From assembly GCA_009691915.1 (NCBI GenBank), contig SIAD01000001.1, forward strand, positions 124,001-188,000: a DNA stretch of 64,000 bases, read 5' to 3'. Positions 25,681 through 34,063 of this stretch are shown piece after piece. A program made the position numbers and the translations under genes. The notes below the pieces were generated by a model. It saw nothing but the letters and a program-made list of their open reading frames with translations. It did not search any database and was not told the DNA's origin. Numbering within the stretch: the stretch's first letter is position 1; each line of letters begins with the position of its first letter. The DNA comes from Phycisphaerales bacterium (GTDB lineage: Bacteria; Planctomycetota; Phycisphaerae; Phycisphaerales; SM1A02).

Positions 25681-26316
25681 TCATGGAGTGACGACGATGA
25701 CCTCGACGCGGCGACTCTTCGCTTTCGTGTCGAGCGGCATGTCGGCCCCGAAACTAGATAGCGAGACAGACTTGCCGTCAACTCCCTTCGAGATCAGGTA
25801 CTCGCGCACCGCATAGGCGCGGTCGAAACCGAGGTAGTAGTTGTCCTTGAATTTCGAGAACTTGATGGGATCGGTGTCGGTGAACCCGGCAACACGAATG
25901 ACCCGTCCCGCGTAGTTGTCCTTGAGCACAGCCGCCACATTGTCGAGCGACTTCTTGGCACCGTTCTTGAGTGACTCCTTGCCCGAGTCGAAGAGAACAT
26001 CTCCCTCGATCGACACATGGATCTCGTTGCCGTTGGCGGTGACCGACACGCCCTCGATATTGGCGAAGGCGCCGGTGTCCGCTTCGGTGGCGAGTGCTGC
26101 CTGCGACTCCTGAGCCTCCGCTGCCGCTGCACGAGCGAGCGCTGCATCCCTGTCCCGCGTCGCCTGTTCAAGCGCGGTGTGGGCCTGAGACAACTGTGTC
26201 TTGAGCGTGTCGTTCTCGCTCAGGAGTGTGCCGTTTTGTTTCTGGGCTGAGCCGTCGCATCCAGCGATGAGCGCGATGACTGTGATGCTACCTGCGACAA
26301 ACCATGTCTTCTTCAT
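25681..26316 (-). CDS. OmpA-like peptidoglycan-associated lipoprotein
   Basis: 211 aa from the ATG at 26316, which has AGGA 7 nt upstream; the frame is open further but that part is inside the prepilin peptidase gene. A lipoprotein signal ends in the lipobox IAGC (Cys20). A coiled-coil of ~60 aa follows (leucine/alanine heptads, about 28-80), then an OmpA C-terminal domain with the peptidoglycan-binding pattern VAGFTDTDP and the terminal SRRVEVIV. It likely tethers the outer membrane to the wall. The extended coiled coil acts as a spacer, as in Pal/Lpp-type proteins. Confidence 0.92.
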   Translation of the reverse strand: MKKTWFVAGSITVIALIAGCDGSAQKQNGTLLSENDTLKTQLSQAHTALEQATRDRDAALARAAAAEAQESQAALATEADTGAFANIEGVSVTANGNEIHVSIEGDVLFDSGKESLKNGAKKSLDNVAAVLKDNYAGRVIRVAGFTDTDPIKFSKFKDNYYLGFDRAYAVREYLISKGVDGKSVSLSSFGADMPLDTKAKSRRVEVIVVTP

Positions 26317-27601
26317 CTGAGAGTCCTTTCTCCGAAGTGCGTTGTCCTTCCGGACGATCCGAAAGATGCCGTATTTGAGCAGGTCGGATGGGCTGTTGTA
26401 AAGAGCGTGGCGCAGGAATAAGTCCAGGGAACAGCAATCGTCCGGCGTCGTGGAACGCCGGGCGCAGGAGGACGAGAGCCACGATCGCGAGCGCGAGATG
26501 GGGGCCGTATGGGAGTTCCCTGCGAATCGTGCGGCCGCGCAGCCTCCCGACGAACCCGCTGAATCCAATCCATGCCAGTCCAGAGAATGGCGCAATGAAG
26601 AATGCGGCAACCGGGTCGACCCAGCCAAGGACCGCCCCTGCGGCCCCCACGAGGTGGACATCACCCATCCCCATCGCTTCGACTCCCTTGGCAAGCGTCG
26701 CAATGATGCGAACCGCCCAGACAACGCCGCACCCGACGAGGTATCCAAGTACGGACCCACAAAGTCCTTGAATGGCAGATGGGGGGACTTCGGGAAGACC
26801 CCGCGTTGCGAACCACCCGATGAGGGCACCCAGCACGATGGGCAGCAGAAACGCACACTCATGCCGCATCTCCCGCCGGGCGTGCGGGTACTGCGCGAGG
26901 GTCTCCCCGTCCTTGACATACTCGGAATAGTCCTTGAATGACCGCTTCAGGACGCCGATGGCGAGGAGTGCGTTGGCGCAGAGGACACCAGCCCCACCCC
27001 CCAGTGCGAATCCGACTCCCCCCCACCCGATCGCCGGAAGCGGCCAACGGGCGACCGCGGCATCGGAGGAGACGCTCCCCTCGACCGTCCAGGCGACGAT
27101 CCCCACGAGGGTCGCTGTCAGAGTGACCTCCATCGGGATCGTGAATGTGCGGATGTCGGTGATTGTCGCCGCCACCAGCGACGCAATGAGAACAAGAAGG
27201 GCGATGAATGCCGGGGATGCGCCGAGAATCCCTTGCGCCTGGAACCAGGATGCGCCTCCCCGGCCCCACCAACCACCGGGATCGACCGCGAAGTCGACCC
27301 AATATGCGGCGGCGAACAGCACCGCCATCAGGAGTTCGATGACCGGGTACTGCAGCGAGATGCTCGAGCCACAGCTCCAGCATCGTCCGCGGCTGATCGC
27401 CCAGCCGATGATCGGTAGGTTTTCATGCACCCGGAGCCTGCGCCCGCAAGCGGTGCAACGGCTGGGCGGATTGATAATGCTCATCCCCATGGGGAGGCGG
27501 TACGCAACGACATTAGCGAAACTGCCAACGCAGGCTCCGAGCGCAGCGACAAAGGCGAGGGCCATGAGGTGCGGTGCCGAGATCGCGAGCCAATCAACCA
27601 T
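26288..27601 (-). CDS. Prepilin peptidase (A24 family), with N-terminal methylase-type domain
   Basis: Cleaves type IV pilin and type II secretion pseudopilin leaders. 437 aa from the ATG at 27601. The N-terminal part has the two zinc-binding C-x2-C pairs (CTACGRRL and CWSCGSS) of the methyltransferase-type domain. The first catalytic Asp is in a TDIRTFTIP stretch and the second in GMGDVHL. Multiple membrane helices are present. The extra ~100 aa between the two Asp regions make it longer than the usual ~260-290. It implies type IV pili or type II secretion in this organism. The 5' end overlaps xseB by 8 nt, and the 3' end overlaps the OmpA-like gene. Confidence 0.9.
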   Translation of the reverse strand: MVDWLAISAPHLMALAFVAALGACVGSFANVVAYRLPMGMSIINPPSRCTACGRRLRVHENLPIIGWAISRGRCWSCGSSISLQYPVIELLMAVLFAAAYWVDFAVDPGGWWGRGGASWFQAQGILGASPAFIALLVLIASLVAATITDIRTFTIPMEVTLTATLVGIVAWTVEGSVSSDAAVARWPLPAIGWGGVGFALGGGAGVLCANALLAIGVLKRSFKDYSEYVKDGETLAQYPHARREMRHECAFLLPIVLGALIGWFATRGLPEVPPSAIQGLCGSVLGYLVGCGVVWAVRIIATLAKGVEAMGMGDVHLVGAAGAVLGWVDPVAAFFIAPFSGLAWIGFSGFVGRLRGRTIRRELPYGPHLALAIVALVLLRPAFHDAGRLLFPGLIPAPRSLQQPIRPAQIRHLSDRPEGQRTSEKGLSDEEDMVCRR

Positions 27602-27857
27602 CGGTGCGCTTTGCCAGATCCGTCGCGGTGATCCGCTCGATCTCCGTCCGCGCACTCTCGAGGATATCCCGACAGCGCCTCACGAGGGCCGCCCCCCGCC
27701 GATACTGACGCACGCTCTCCTCGAGCGGAACATTCCCCCCTTCGATGCGCGCGACTATTCCCTCGAGTTCGGCGATGGCCGCTTCGTAGGAGAGGCTTGA
27801 TGGCTCGGCGAGCGTGCCCACTTCGCCCTCATCCAGGATCTTTTTCGCTGCCGCCAT
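27594..27857 (-). CDS. xseB: Exodeoxyribonuclease VII small subunit
   Basis: 87 aa, typical of XseB. The conserved core is YEAAIAELEGIVARIEGG followed by PLEESVRQYRRG (shown as separate parts). It forms the multimeric small-subunit arm that binds XseA to degrade single-stranded DNA. It lies directly after xseA in the same direction, 29 nt apart, but has its own TAGACT box 6 nt before the ATG. It overlaps the prepilin peptidase start by 8 nt. Confidence 0.94.
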   Translation of the reverse strand: MAAAKKILDEGEVGTLAEPSSLSYEAAIAELEGIVARIEGGNVPLEESVRQYRRGAALVRRCRDILESARTEIERITATDLAKRTDG

Positions 27858-27863
27858 GAGGGG

Positions 27864-27869
27864 AGTCTA
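27864..27869 (-). promoter_or_regulatory. -10 box of xseB, leaderless geometry
   Basis: TAGACT on the minus strand, 6 nt, then the ATG at 27857. Lies in the 29-nt gap between xseA and xseB. Confidence 0.5.
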
Positions 27870-27886
27870 GTGAGTGCGAGGATCGA

Positions 27887-29152
27887 TCAACGCGAGTCTG
27901 GATTGCTGTGTTGTTGGGTGGTGCCTTCGACGACGCTGGCAATCTCGCCCCGTGCAAGGATGGTGCGCAGCCGATCGCCAGTGGTCGCGTCCGCGGCGTT
28001 TCGCAGGGTATTTCCCGACCGATCGAGCGTAATCGAGTACCCGCGCTCGAGAACCGCCAGCGGCCCGATGGCTTCGAGCGTCCGTTCGACGCTAGTGACT
28101 CTGGCGGCGACGACCTCAAGTGCGCGTGCGGCTCCACGGCCTAGACGCATCGCGAACTGTGCGAGTAGCGACAGCCGGACTTCGATCCCGGTGGCGGGGT
28201 CCAAGAGGGCGCGGCTTCGAGATGCGACCTCGATGCGTGAGTGCGCCCGTACCGCATGATGCTCCCACGCACGGATGAGCCTGTGCGCAAGGGAGTCGAG
28301 CTCTTCCGACAATGCCGCGCGACTTGCGAGAGTTTCAGTGACTGCTCGCGATGGCGTCGGCGCACGCAGGTCGGCGACGAGGTCGGCGATGGTGGTGTCG
28401 CTCTCGTGGCCGATCCCGGTCACGATCGGAGTCCGCATGGCGAGGATGGCGTCGGCGACGACCCGCTCGTTGAAGGCCCAGAGGTCTTCAAGGCTTCCGC
28501 CACCTCGGACGAGGAGCACGAGGTCGATCCGAAGACCGGACGCTGCCGCATCGATCGCGGCGAGCGCGGCAGCGATCCCCGGAGCCGCGTCCCGACCCTG
28601 CACCCGCACATCAACAAGAATGATCCGCGCCGCAGGGAATGTCTGAGCCGCGGCCTGAAGGCAGTCGGCTTCCGCGGCGCTGTTTGCGCTGGTCACAATG
28701 GCCACCCCCATGGGGATCGCAGGGATAGGCACCTTCCGGGCCGGATCGAAGTACCCGAGGCCGCGGAGTTCTTCGCACAGCGCCCGGTACTTCGCGTCGA
28801 GACTGCCGGCGCCAATGGGCTCGATCGTCGAACACTGAAGTTGCGTCCGTCCCTGGGGCGGATAGTGTGTGACCTGCGCCGCGACGACGACCGCAGATCC
28901 ATCCTTGGGTGCACACTTGGAGCGCGCGGCGTCGCTTCGGAACAGAACGCAGTCGATGCGGGACTCGGAATCCTTGAGCGAGAAGTACCAGTGGCCGCTG
29001 ACGCATCGAGAGTTCGAGACCTCTCCGCGCACCAGGACCCGGCCCACGGAGCCTTCGAGCGCGCGCCGAATCAGTTGAGAGAGGGCCGAGACTTCCAGAA
29101 TCGGTTCCTCTTGCGCTAGGCCTAGCTGCGGTTCGTTGGGGCGTTGGGCCAC
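27887..29152 (-). CDS. xseA: Exodeoxyribonuclease VII large subunit
   Basis: Catalytic subunit of the single-strand-specific exonuclease. 421 aa from the GTG at 29152. An OB-fold N-terminal domain (LVRGEVSNSRCVSGHWYF...KD) is followed by the catalytic region with GVAIVTSANSAAEAD, VRGGGSLEDLWAFNER, TGIGHESDTTIAD, APTPSRA, and a C-terminal helical arm ending LERGYSI. The frame is open to 29197, but the GTG at 29152 has a TACGAT box exactly 6 nt upstream and avoids overlap with recG. Confidence 0.95.
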   Translation of the reverse strand: MAQRPNEPQLGLAQEEPILEVSALSQLIRRALEGSVGRVLVRGEVSNSRCVSGHWYFSLKDSESRIDCVLFRSDAARSKCAPKDGSAVVVAAQVTHYPPQGRTQLQCSTIEPIGAGSLDAKYRALCEELRGLGYFDPARKVPIPAIPMGVAIVTSANSAAEADCLQAAAQTFPAARIILVDVRVQGRDAAPGIAAALAAIDAAASGLRIDLVLLVRGGGSLEDLWAFNERVVADAILAMRTPIVTGIGHESDTTIADLVADLRAPTPSRAVTETLASRAALSEELDSLAHRLIRAWEHHAVRAHSRIEVASRSRALLDPATGIEVRLSLLAQFAMRLGRGAARALEVVAARVTSVERTLEAIGPLAVLERGYSITLDRSGNTLRNAADATTGDRLRTILARGEIASVVEGTTQQHSNPDSR

Positions 29153-29157
29153 GGGGC

Positions 29158-29163
29158 TATCGT
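29158..29163 (+). promoter_or_regulatory. -10 box of recG (shared core with xseA)
   Basis: TATCGT, 6 nt, then the GTG at 29170. Confidence 0.6.
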
Positions 29164-29164
29164 A
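29159..29164 (-). promoter_or_regulatory. -10 box of xseA (shared core with recG)
   Basis: TACGAT on the minus strand, 6 nt, then the GTG at 29152. Five of six base pairs are the same as in the recG box on the other strand. Confidence 0.6.
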
Positions 29165-29169
29165 GGTGC

Positions 29170-31290
29170 GTGGCCGACCCGACTTCCGAAGCACCACTCG
29201 ATCTCAAGTCGCCGCTGGGAAACATCAACGGCGTCGGAGCGCGGACGGCCACGGCGCTGGCGCGTCTCGGTCTCCGCACAGTCGGTGATCTCCTGAAGCA
29301 TCTTCCGATTCGGTACGAAACTGAGATGCCAGAGGAAGCGGTCGCCGAAGCCACGCGCCGCACCTCACTCGACGACACCGCAGTCACACGAACTGTCCGC
29401 GGGGAAATCCTCAAGATTCGAGTGGTGCCGGGGCGGCGACCTCGTCTCGAGGCACTCCTCAGCGACGAGAGCGGCACGATCCGCCTCGTCTGGTTCAACT
29501 CGTCGTGGCTTGCCCGCAAGATTCATCCGGGAATGCGGGGGCTTGCGCAGGGGCGAGCGAAGGTCCGTTCCGGGTACCTCGAGATGGTCAATCCGAAGTG
29601 GGAGGAGATCCAGGATCTCGAAGAGCCTCGGCCGACTTCCCTTCGGCTGAGGCCGATCTACTCGGCGTCGGAGGAGCTCTCGTCACCGACGATCGAGCGA
29701 ATCGTCGACGGAGTGCTTCCCGCGGCACTCGTCTCGATTATCGATCTCCTGCCGCCGGAGCTAGTCACGCGCCGGTCGCTTGTCACGCTTGGAGAGGCGT
29801 ACCGGATGGTTCACCGACCGGCCACTGCGGCGGATGCAGAGCGAGGGAGGTTGCGCCTCGCCTACGACGAGTTGCTGATGCTTCAGCTGGCGATGGCGAT
29901 GCGCCGCTGGCAGGTCCGCAACAGGATGCGCGCCGCAGAGCTGCCCGTCTCAGCGGCAATCCATGAGCGGATCACCGCACGGCTGCCATTCAGGTTGACA
30001 CCTGCCCAGTCGGCGGCGTGCGCCGAGATCAAAGCGGACATTGCGCGGGCGATCCCGATGAATCGACTCCTACAGGGAGATGTCGGCTCGGGGAAGACCG
30101 CCGTCAGCGTCTATGCGATGCTTGCGGCGGTTGCCCACGGACATCAAGCCGCGATCGTCGCGCCGACCGAGATTCTGGCGCAGCAGCATCTGGCGACCGT
30201 CGAGTCGATCCTCGCGGGGAGCAAGGTGCGGATCGCGGGATTCACGGGGGCGCTAAGGACCGCCGATCGAGCGATGGTCCTGGCCGGACTCGAGTCCGGA
30301 GGGTTCGACATCGTCATCGGCACCCACGCCCTGCTCTCCCATGAAGTCCGATTCAAGAGCCTCGCGGTCGCGGTGATCGATGAACAGCACCGGTTCGGGG
30401 TCGAGCAGCGCGCCGCCCTGCGTGGCAAGGGCGGAGTTGGTCTTACGGTGCCTCACACGCTGGTCATGACGGCCACGCCGATCCCGAGGACGCTGGCGCT
30501 GTCCTTCTTCGGAGATCTCGATATCAGCAGCCTCAAGGGGAGACTTCCCGGACGGTCTGCCCCCACTACTCGAGTCCTGCCCAGCGAGCGACGCGGTGAG
30601 GTCTACGAGTGGGTCCGCACGAAACTCGTTGCGGGCGAGCAGGCATTCATTGTGGTGCCGGCAATTGACGAGAGTGCCCGTGGGCTCGCTGATGTCTCCT
30701 CCCATGCGGAGTTTCTTGAGCGCGGACCCCTCGAGGGATTCCGCATCGGACGACTGCACGGTCAACTGAGTTCCCGCGAGCGTGAAGAGGTCATGGAGGC
30801 ATTCCGCTCTGGCTCGCTCGACGCGATGGTCGCGACGATCATGATCGAAGTCGGCCTTGACATTCCAAACGCGACGATGATGGTTGTTGAGCACGCCGAA
30901 CAGTTCGGCCTCTCGCAGCTCCACCAGCTGCGGGGGCGTGTCGGACGGGGCGGAAAGCCTGGGGAGTGTGTCTTCCTGGGGGATCCCACCACCGAGGTCG
31001 CCACGACACGGCTCAACGCGCTCGCACGGACGAGCGACGGCTTCGAGATTTCGGAGCTCGACCTTTCGCTGCGCGGGCCTGGCGAGTTCTTCGGCTCGCG
31101 CCAGTCGGGGCTCCCCGAGTTGCGCGTCGCTGACCTCGCGCGCGATCTCCCGCTCCTCATGGAAGCACGCGCTGATGCCGAGGCGTGGATCGGTCAATCG
31201 GGCGACCTCACGGCACTAAGCGATGCGCCGCTACGGAGGAAGGTGCTCGGGCTCTACGGCAATGCCCTCGGCATCAGCGACATCGGTTAG
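29170..31290 (+). CDS. recG: ATP-dependent DNA helicase RecG
   Basis: Remodels stalled forks and Holliday junctions. 706 aa, typical length. The wedge/OB-fold N-terminal part (INGVGARTATALARLG) is followed by the helicase motifs. These are GDVGSGKT (Walker A), APTEILAQQH (motif Ia), DEQHRFGVEQR (motif II with the RecG-type DEQH box), TATPIPRTLA (III), and in the second half VATIMIEVGLDIPNA and QLRGRVGRG (VI). The GTG at 29170 is supported by its -10 box. The stop TAG at 31288-31290 doubles as the first half of the next gene's -10. Confidence 0.97.
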   Translation: MADPTSEAPLDLKSPLGNINGVGARTATALARLGLRTVGDLLKHLPIRYETEMPEEAVAEATRRTSLDDTAVTRTVRGEILKIRVVPGRRPRLEALLSDESGTIRLVWFNSSWLARKIHPGMRGLAQGRAKVRSGYLEMVNPKWEEIQDLEEPRPTSLRLRPIYSASEELSSPTIERIVDGVLPAALVSIIDLLPPELVTRRSLVTLGEAYRMVHRPATAADAERGRLRLAYDELLMLQLAMAMRRWQVRNRMRAAELPVSAAIHERITARLPFRLTPAQSAACAEIKADIARAIPMNRLLQGDVGSGKTAVSVYAMLAAVAHGHQAAIVAPTEILAQQHLATVESILAGSKVRIAGFTGALRTADRAMVLAGLESGGFDIVIGTHALLSHEVRFKSLAVAVIDEQHRFGVEQRAALRGKGGVGLTVPHTLVMTATPIPRTLALSFFGDLDISSLKGRLPGRSAPTTRVLPSERRGEVYEWVRTKLVAGEQAFIVVPAIDESARGLADVSSHAEFLERGPLEGFRIGRLHGQLSSREREEVMEAFRSGSLDAMVATIMIEVGLDIPNATMMVVEHAEQFGLSQLHQLRGRVGRGGKPGECVFLGDPTTEVATTRLNALARTSDGFEISELDLSLRGPGEFFGSRQSGLPELRVADLARDLPLLMEARADAEAWIGQSGDLTALSDAPLRRKVLGLYGNALGISDIG

Positions 31291-31293
31291 GCT
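31288..31293 (+). promoter_or_regulatory. -10 box of the ABC ATPase gene, overlapping the recG stop
   Basis: TAGGCT, beginning with the recG TAG stop, then 7 nt and the ATG at 31301. Confidence 0.5.
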
Positions 31294-31300
31294 TGGGTTC

Positions 31301-31999
31301 ATGCACGCGCCAAGCTTCGCATCGCCTTCTGGCGCGTCCGGCATCGAAATCCATGGGCTCGAGTTTGCCTATCCAAGCGGCTTCCGTCTAGTGGTCGATT
31401 CGCTGACTATCGCTCGTGGAGAACAGGTGCTTCTGGCGGGGAGTTCAGGCAGCGGCAAGTCGACGCTCCTACATCTGGCGGCAGGGATTGAGCGGTCTGT
31501 GCGCGGATCGGTCTTCATCGAAGGCACGGACATTCTGGCTCTTTCCGGAGCATCGAGGGACCTCTTTCGAGGTCGTCGCATCGGGATGATCTTCCAGACA
31601 TTCAACCTCCTTCACGGGTTCACGGCCATCGAAAATGTCATGATGCCGCTGATGCTCTCAGGGTTCAGCGCCTCGGAGCAGCGATCTCGCGCTCGTGATG
31701 CGCTCTCGCGACTGGGGATCGAGCGCCACGAGGCGAGCGTCGATGCACTCAGCGTCGGCCAGCAGCAACGGGTCGCTGTAGCCCGGGCGATTGCCGGGGG
31801 CCCCGCGGTCGTCCTTGCCGACGAACCGACCGCCAGTCTTGATGCCGTGAATGCCTCGGCCGCGATCGACCTCATCAAGGAGGCAGCGCACAACGCAGGT
31901 GCGTCGCTCATCCTCACGAGCCACGATCCCGCCATGCGCAGCCGCTTCGAGCGAGTCGTTGATGTGAGCCGGTACGCGAGCAGCGGAGCGACTCGATGA
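31301..31999 (+). CDS. ABC transporter ATP-binding protein (LolD/MacB-type)
   Basis: 232 aa from the ATG at 31301; an earlier in-frame start lies inside recG. Walker A AGSSGSGKST, Q-loop IFQTFNLL, Walker B VVLADEPTASLD and switch His in TSHD are intact. The signature reads LSVGQQQRVAVARA, with Val in place of the usual first Gly of LSGGQ. The P-loop and the ATVENV-like region (FTAIENVMMPL) place it with LolD/MacB/FtsE proteins that pair with FtsX-type permeases, and the next gene is one (ATGA overlap). Confidence 0.92.
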   Translation: MHAPSFASPSGASGIEIHGLEFAYPSGFRLVVDSLTIARGEQVLLAGSSGSGKSTLLHLAAGIERSVRGSVFIEGTDILALSGASRDLFRGRRIGMIFQTFNLLHGFTAIENVMMPLMLSGFSASEQRSRARDALSRLGIERHEASVDALSVGQQQRVAVARAIAGGPAVVLADEPTASLDAVNASAAIDLIKEAAHNAGASLILTSHDPAMRSRFERVVDVSRYASSGATR

Positions 32000-33306
32000 A
32001 TGACATGAGGATCGTCATCAGGAGCCTGCGGGAACGATCGCTCGCAAGCACGGTGACCGTCGGCATGGTTGCCGTTGCGGTGGCGCTGCTGCTCGTACTG
32101 CTCTCGATGAGGCAGGCGGCGTCCGACGCGTTCCGGCGCGGAACCGGCAATGTCCATCTCCTGGTCAGCGCCGACGCGAGTCCGCTGGTCGCGGTGCTCA
32201 ACGGACTCTTCTACGCCAACGCCCCCGCCAATCCGATCACCTACGCCAAGTTCAGCGAGATTCGTGACAGCTTCCCATGGCTGTGGGCGATCCCAACGCA
32301 ACTTGGAGACTCCTACCGAGGGAGTCCGGTTCTGGCCGCGCCCAACTCGTTCCTCGCGGACTTCGAGCCATCGGCGGGACAGCCGTTCGCCTTCGCCAGG
32401 GGTCGGGCAGTCGCCAAGGAGTTCGAGGTCGTGGCGGGGAGCGTCGCGGCTAGCGAGCATGGGCTCGAGATCGGCCAGAGAATTGCCATGACCCACGGGG
32501 CTGGTGCCGCCAGCGTCGGCGGCCATGAGCACACGGATCATCCCTATGAAGTTGTGGGAATCCTGGCGTCGACCGGCTCCGCCCACGACCGTGCGCTCTT
32601 CACAAACCTTGAGAGTTCATGGATCATCCACGCCGAAGATCGGCGCGAGCGCGCCGCGCCCGAGGAACACGACGGGGCCCACCACCGCGGCCATGACCAT
32701 GAACATGAGCATGTCGATGCAGCGGACCTGACCGACGAGGACCGGCTCGTGACGGGAATCCTTCTCAGGATCCCGACTCGTCCCGGCAGCGACGCGTCCG
32801 CGTCGCTCGCCTCGCAGTTCGACAGACTTCGGCGGGATACTTCGATCACGGTCGCCCAGCCTGCCCAGCAGATCGGTCGCCTCATGGCGATTGTCGGTGA
32901 CATCGACTGGCTCTTTATCGCGATGGGTGTGGTCGTCCTCGCGTCCAGTGCGCTCAGCATCCTTCTCGCGATGATCTCATCGATGGAACTGCGGCGACGA
33001 CAAGTGGCGATTCTCCGGGTGCTCGGCGCGAGTGCCTGGCGGGTCTTCGCGCTTGCGGTCACGGAGAGCACAGCGATCGGGATCGCGGGTGCGGTCGCTG
33101 GATGCGCGATCGCTATCGTGGGGTGCTCGCTGGCAAGCACAATGCTCGAGGGCAGGATTGGAATCTCACTCTCTAGCGGAGTCGATCCGAGGAGCTGCGC
33201 CGAGGTTGCCATCGGAGCGGTGGTTCTCTGCGCATTTGCGGGGGTGATCCCTGCGGTGAAGGCCTACCGAACCACCATTGCGGATCATCTGCGGCCGATC
33301 GCATAG
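31996..33306 (+). CDS. FtsX/MacB-type ABC permease with histidine-rich periplasmic loop
   Basis: 436 aa. One N-terminal membrane helix, a large extracytoplasmic domain, then three C-terminal helices, as in the FtsX/LolE/MacB group. The periplasmic domain carries a metal-binding-like run at about 212-239 (His/Asp/Glu rich: HDGAHHRGHDHEHEH). Two more His clusters lie earlier (HEHTDH near 177-182). This suggests zinc or similar metal sensing or handling. Partner of the preceding ATPase (ATGA overlap) and of the DUF3299-like gene that follows. The set resembles the zinc-regulated zrg ABC loci of gammaproteobacteria; that link is inference. Confidence 0.88.
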   Translation: MNDMRIVIRSLRERSLASTVTVGMVAVAVALLLVLLSMRQAASDAFRRGTGNVHLLVSADASPLVAVLNGLFYANAPANPITYAKFSEIRDSFPWLWAIPTQLGDSYRGSPVLAAPNSFLADFEPSAGQPFAFARGRAVAKEFEVVAGSVAASEHGLEIGQRIAMTHGAGAASVGGHEHTDHPYEVVGILASTGSAHDRALFTNLESSWIIHAEDRRERAAPEEHDGAHHRGHDHEHEHVDAADLTDEDRLVTGILLRIPTRPGSDASASLASQFDRLRRDTSITVAQPAQQIGRLMAIVGDIDWLFIAMGVVVLASSALSILLAMISSMELRRRQVAILRVLGASAWRVFALAVTESTAIGIAGAVAGCAIAIVGCSLASTMLEGRIGISLSSGVDPRSCAEVAIGAVVLCAFAGVIPAVKAYRTTIADHLRPIA

Positions 33307-33309
33307 GCT
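33304..33309 (+). promoter_or_regulatory. Possible -10 box at the permease stop codon
   Basis: TAGGCT starting with the permease TAG stop. The next start (GTG at 33326) is 16 nt away, so a leader of about 10 nt would result. Confidence 0.3.
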
Positions 33310-33325
33310 TGGAAACTGAAATCGA

Positions 33326-34060
33326 GTGCGCGCCTTCTGGACCACCATCCTGATCCTTGCCGCAGCCGGGATCGCCGTCCTCCTTGCTACTCGGGGGACC
33401 GAGACTCCGACCCCGGTCGTTGCCGATGCTCCGTGCGCCGTGCCATCCAATGGCGCGCAAGCGACGCCGCCGCAGAGTATGGAGATGCCGAGCGGTGCAG
33501 CCACGGTTGTTGCGCCTCCTGTCGAGAGTCCGCCCACCGGCGCGTCGCTCGCCCTGGGACTCAACGAGACGATTCCCGGGGCCTCCGTGCGCCCCGGCAC
33601 ACTCGTCATGAAGGGCGGGGAAATCTTTGCCGACGGAAAGTTCTCGATCCGTGGCCATGGAACCAAGGAGTCCCCATACGACATCTCCTGGGATCTCCTC
33701 ATGAGTGCTTCGGACACATTCATTCCGAGGCTCGGCGAAAAGCAGATTCCCCAGCGCATTGCTCTCCTCAACAACGCGCATGTGAGGGTCTCGGGATTTA
33801 TCGCGTTTCCGCTGGTTGCGACCGAGGCCAGTGAATGCCTCGTGATGCTCAATCAATGGGACGGCTGTTGCATCGGTGTCCCTCCGTCTCCCTACGACGC
33901 GGTTGAGGTCAAACTGATACTCCCCGCAGACAACTCGCGGCGGCACCTGGTCCGCGTCGGGACCATCGATGGAGTCTTCCACATCGACCCCTATGTCGTC
34001 GAGCGCTGGCTCGTCGGCCTGTACACCATGGATTCTGCCACGCTCTCGACGGAGATGTGA
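33326..34060 (+). CDS. DUF3299-like periplasmic membrane-anchored protein
   Basis: 244 aa. An N-terminal membrane helix (about 5-22), a low-complexity Pro/Thr-rich linker (to ~75), then a domain with NNAHVRVSGFIAFP and, at 173-195, LVMLNQWDGCCIGVPPSPYDAVEV (given in pieces: NQWDG, CCIGVPPSP, YDAVEV). The Cys-Cys (181-182) and the PP-x-P motif resemble DUF3299 proteins, which are often found beside FtsX-type ABC genes. Function unknown. The GTG at 33326 is the only usable start after an in-frame stop at 33317. Confidence 0.8.
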   Translation: MRAFWTTILILAAAGIAVLLATRGTETPTPVVADAPCAVPSNGAQATPPQSMEMPSGAATVVAPPVESPPTGASLALGLNETIPGASVRPGTLVMKGGEIFADGKFSIRGHGTKESPYDISWDLLMSASDTFIPRLGEKQIPQRIALLNNAHVRVSGFIAFPLVATEASECLVMLNQWDGCCIGVPPSPYDAVEVKLILPADNSRRHLVRVGTIDGVFHIDPYVVERWLVGLYTMDSATLSTEM

Positions 34061-34063
34061 CTC

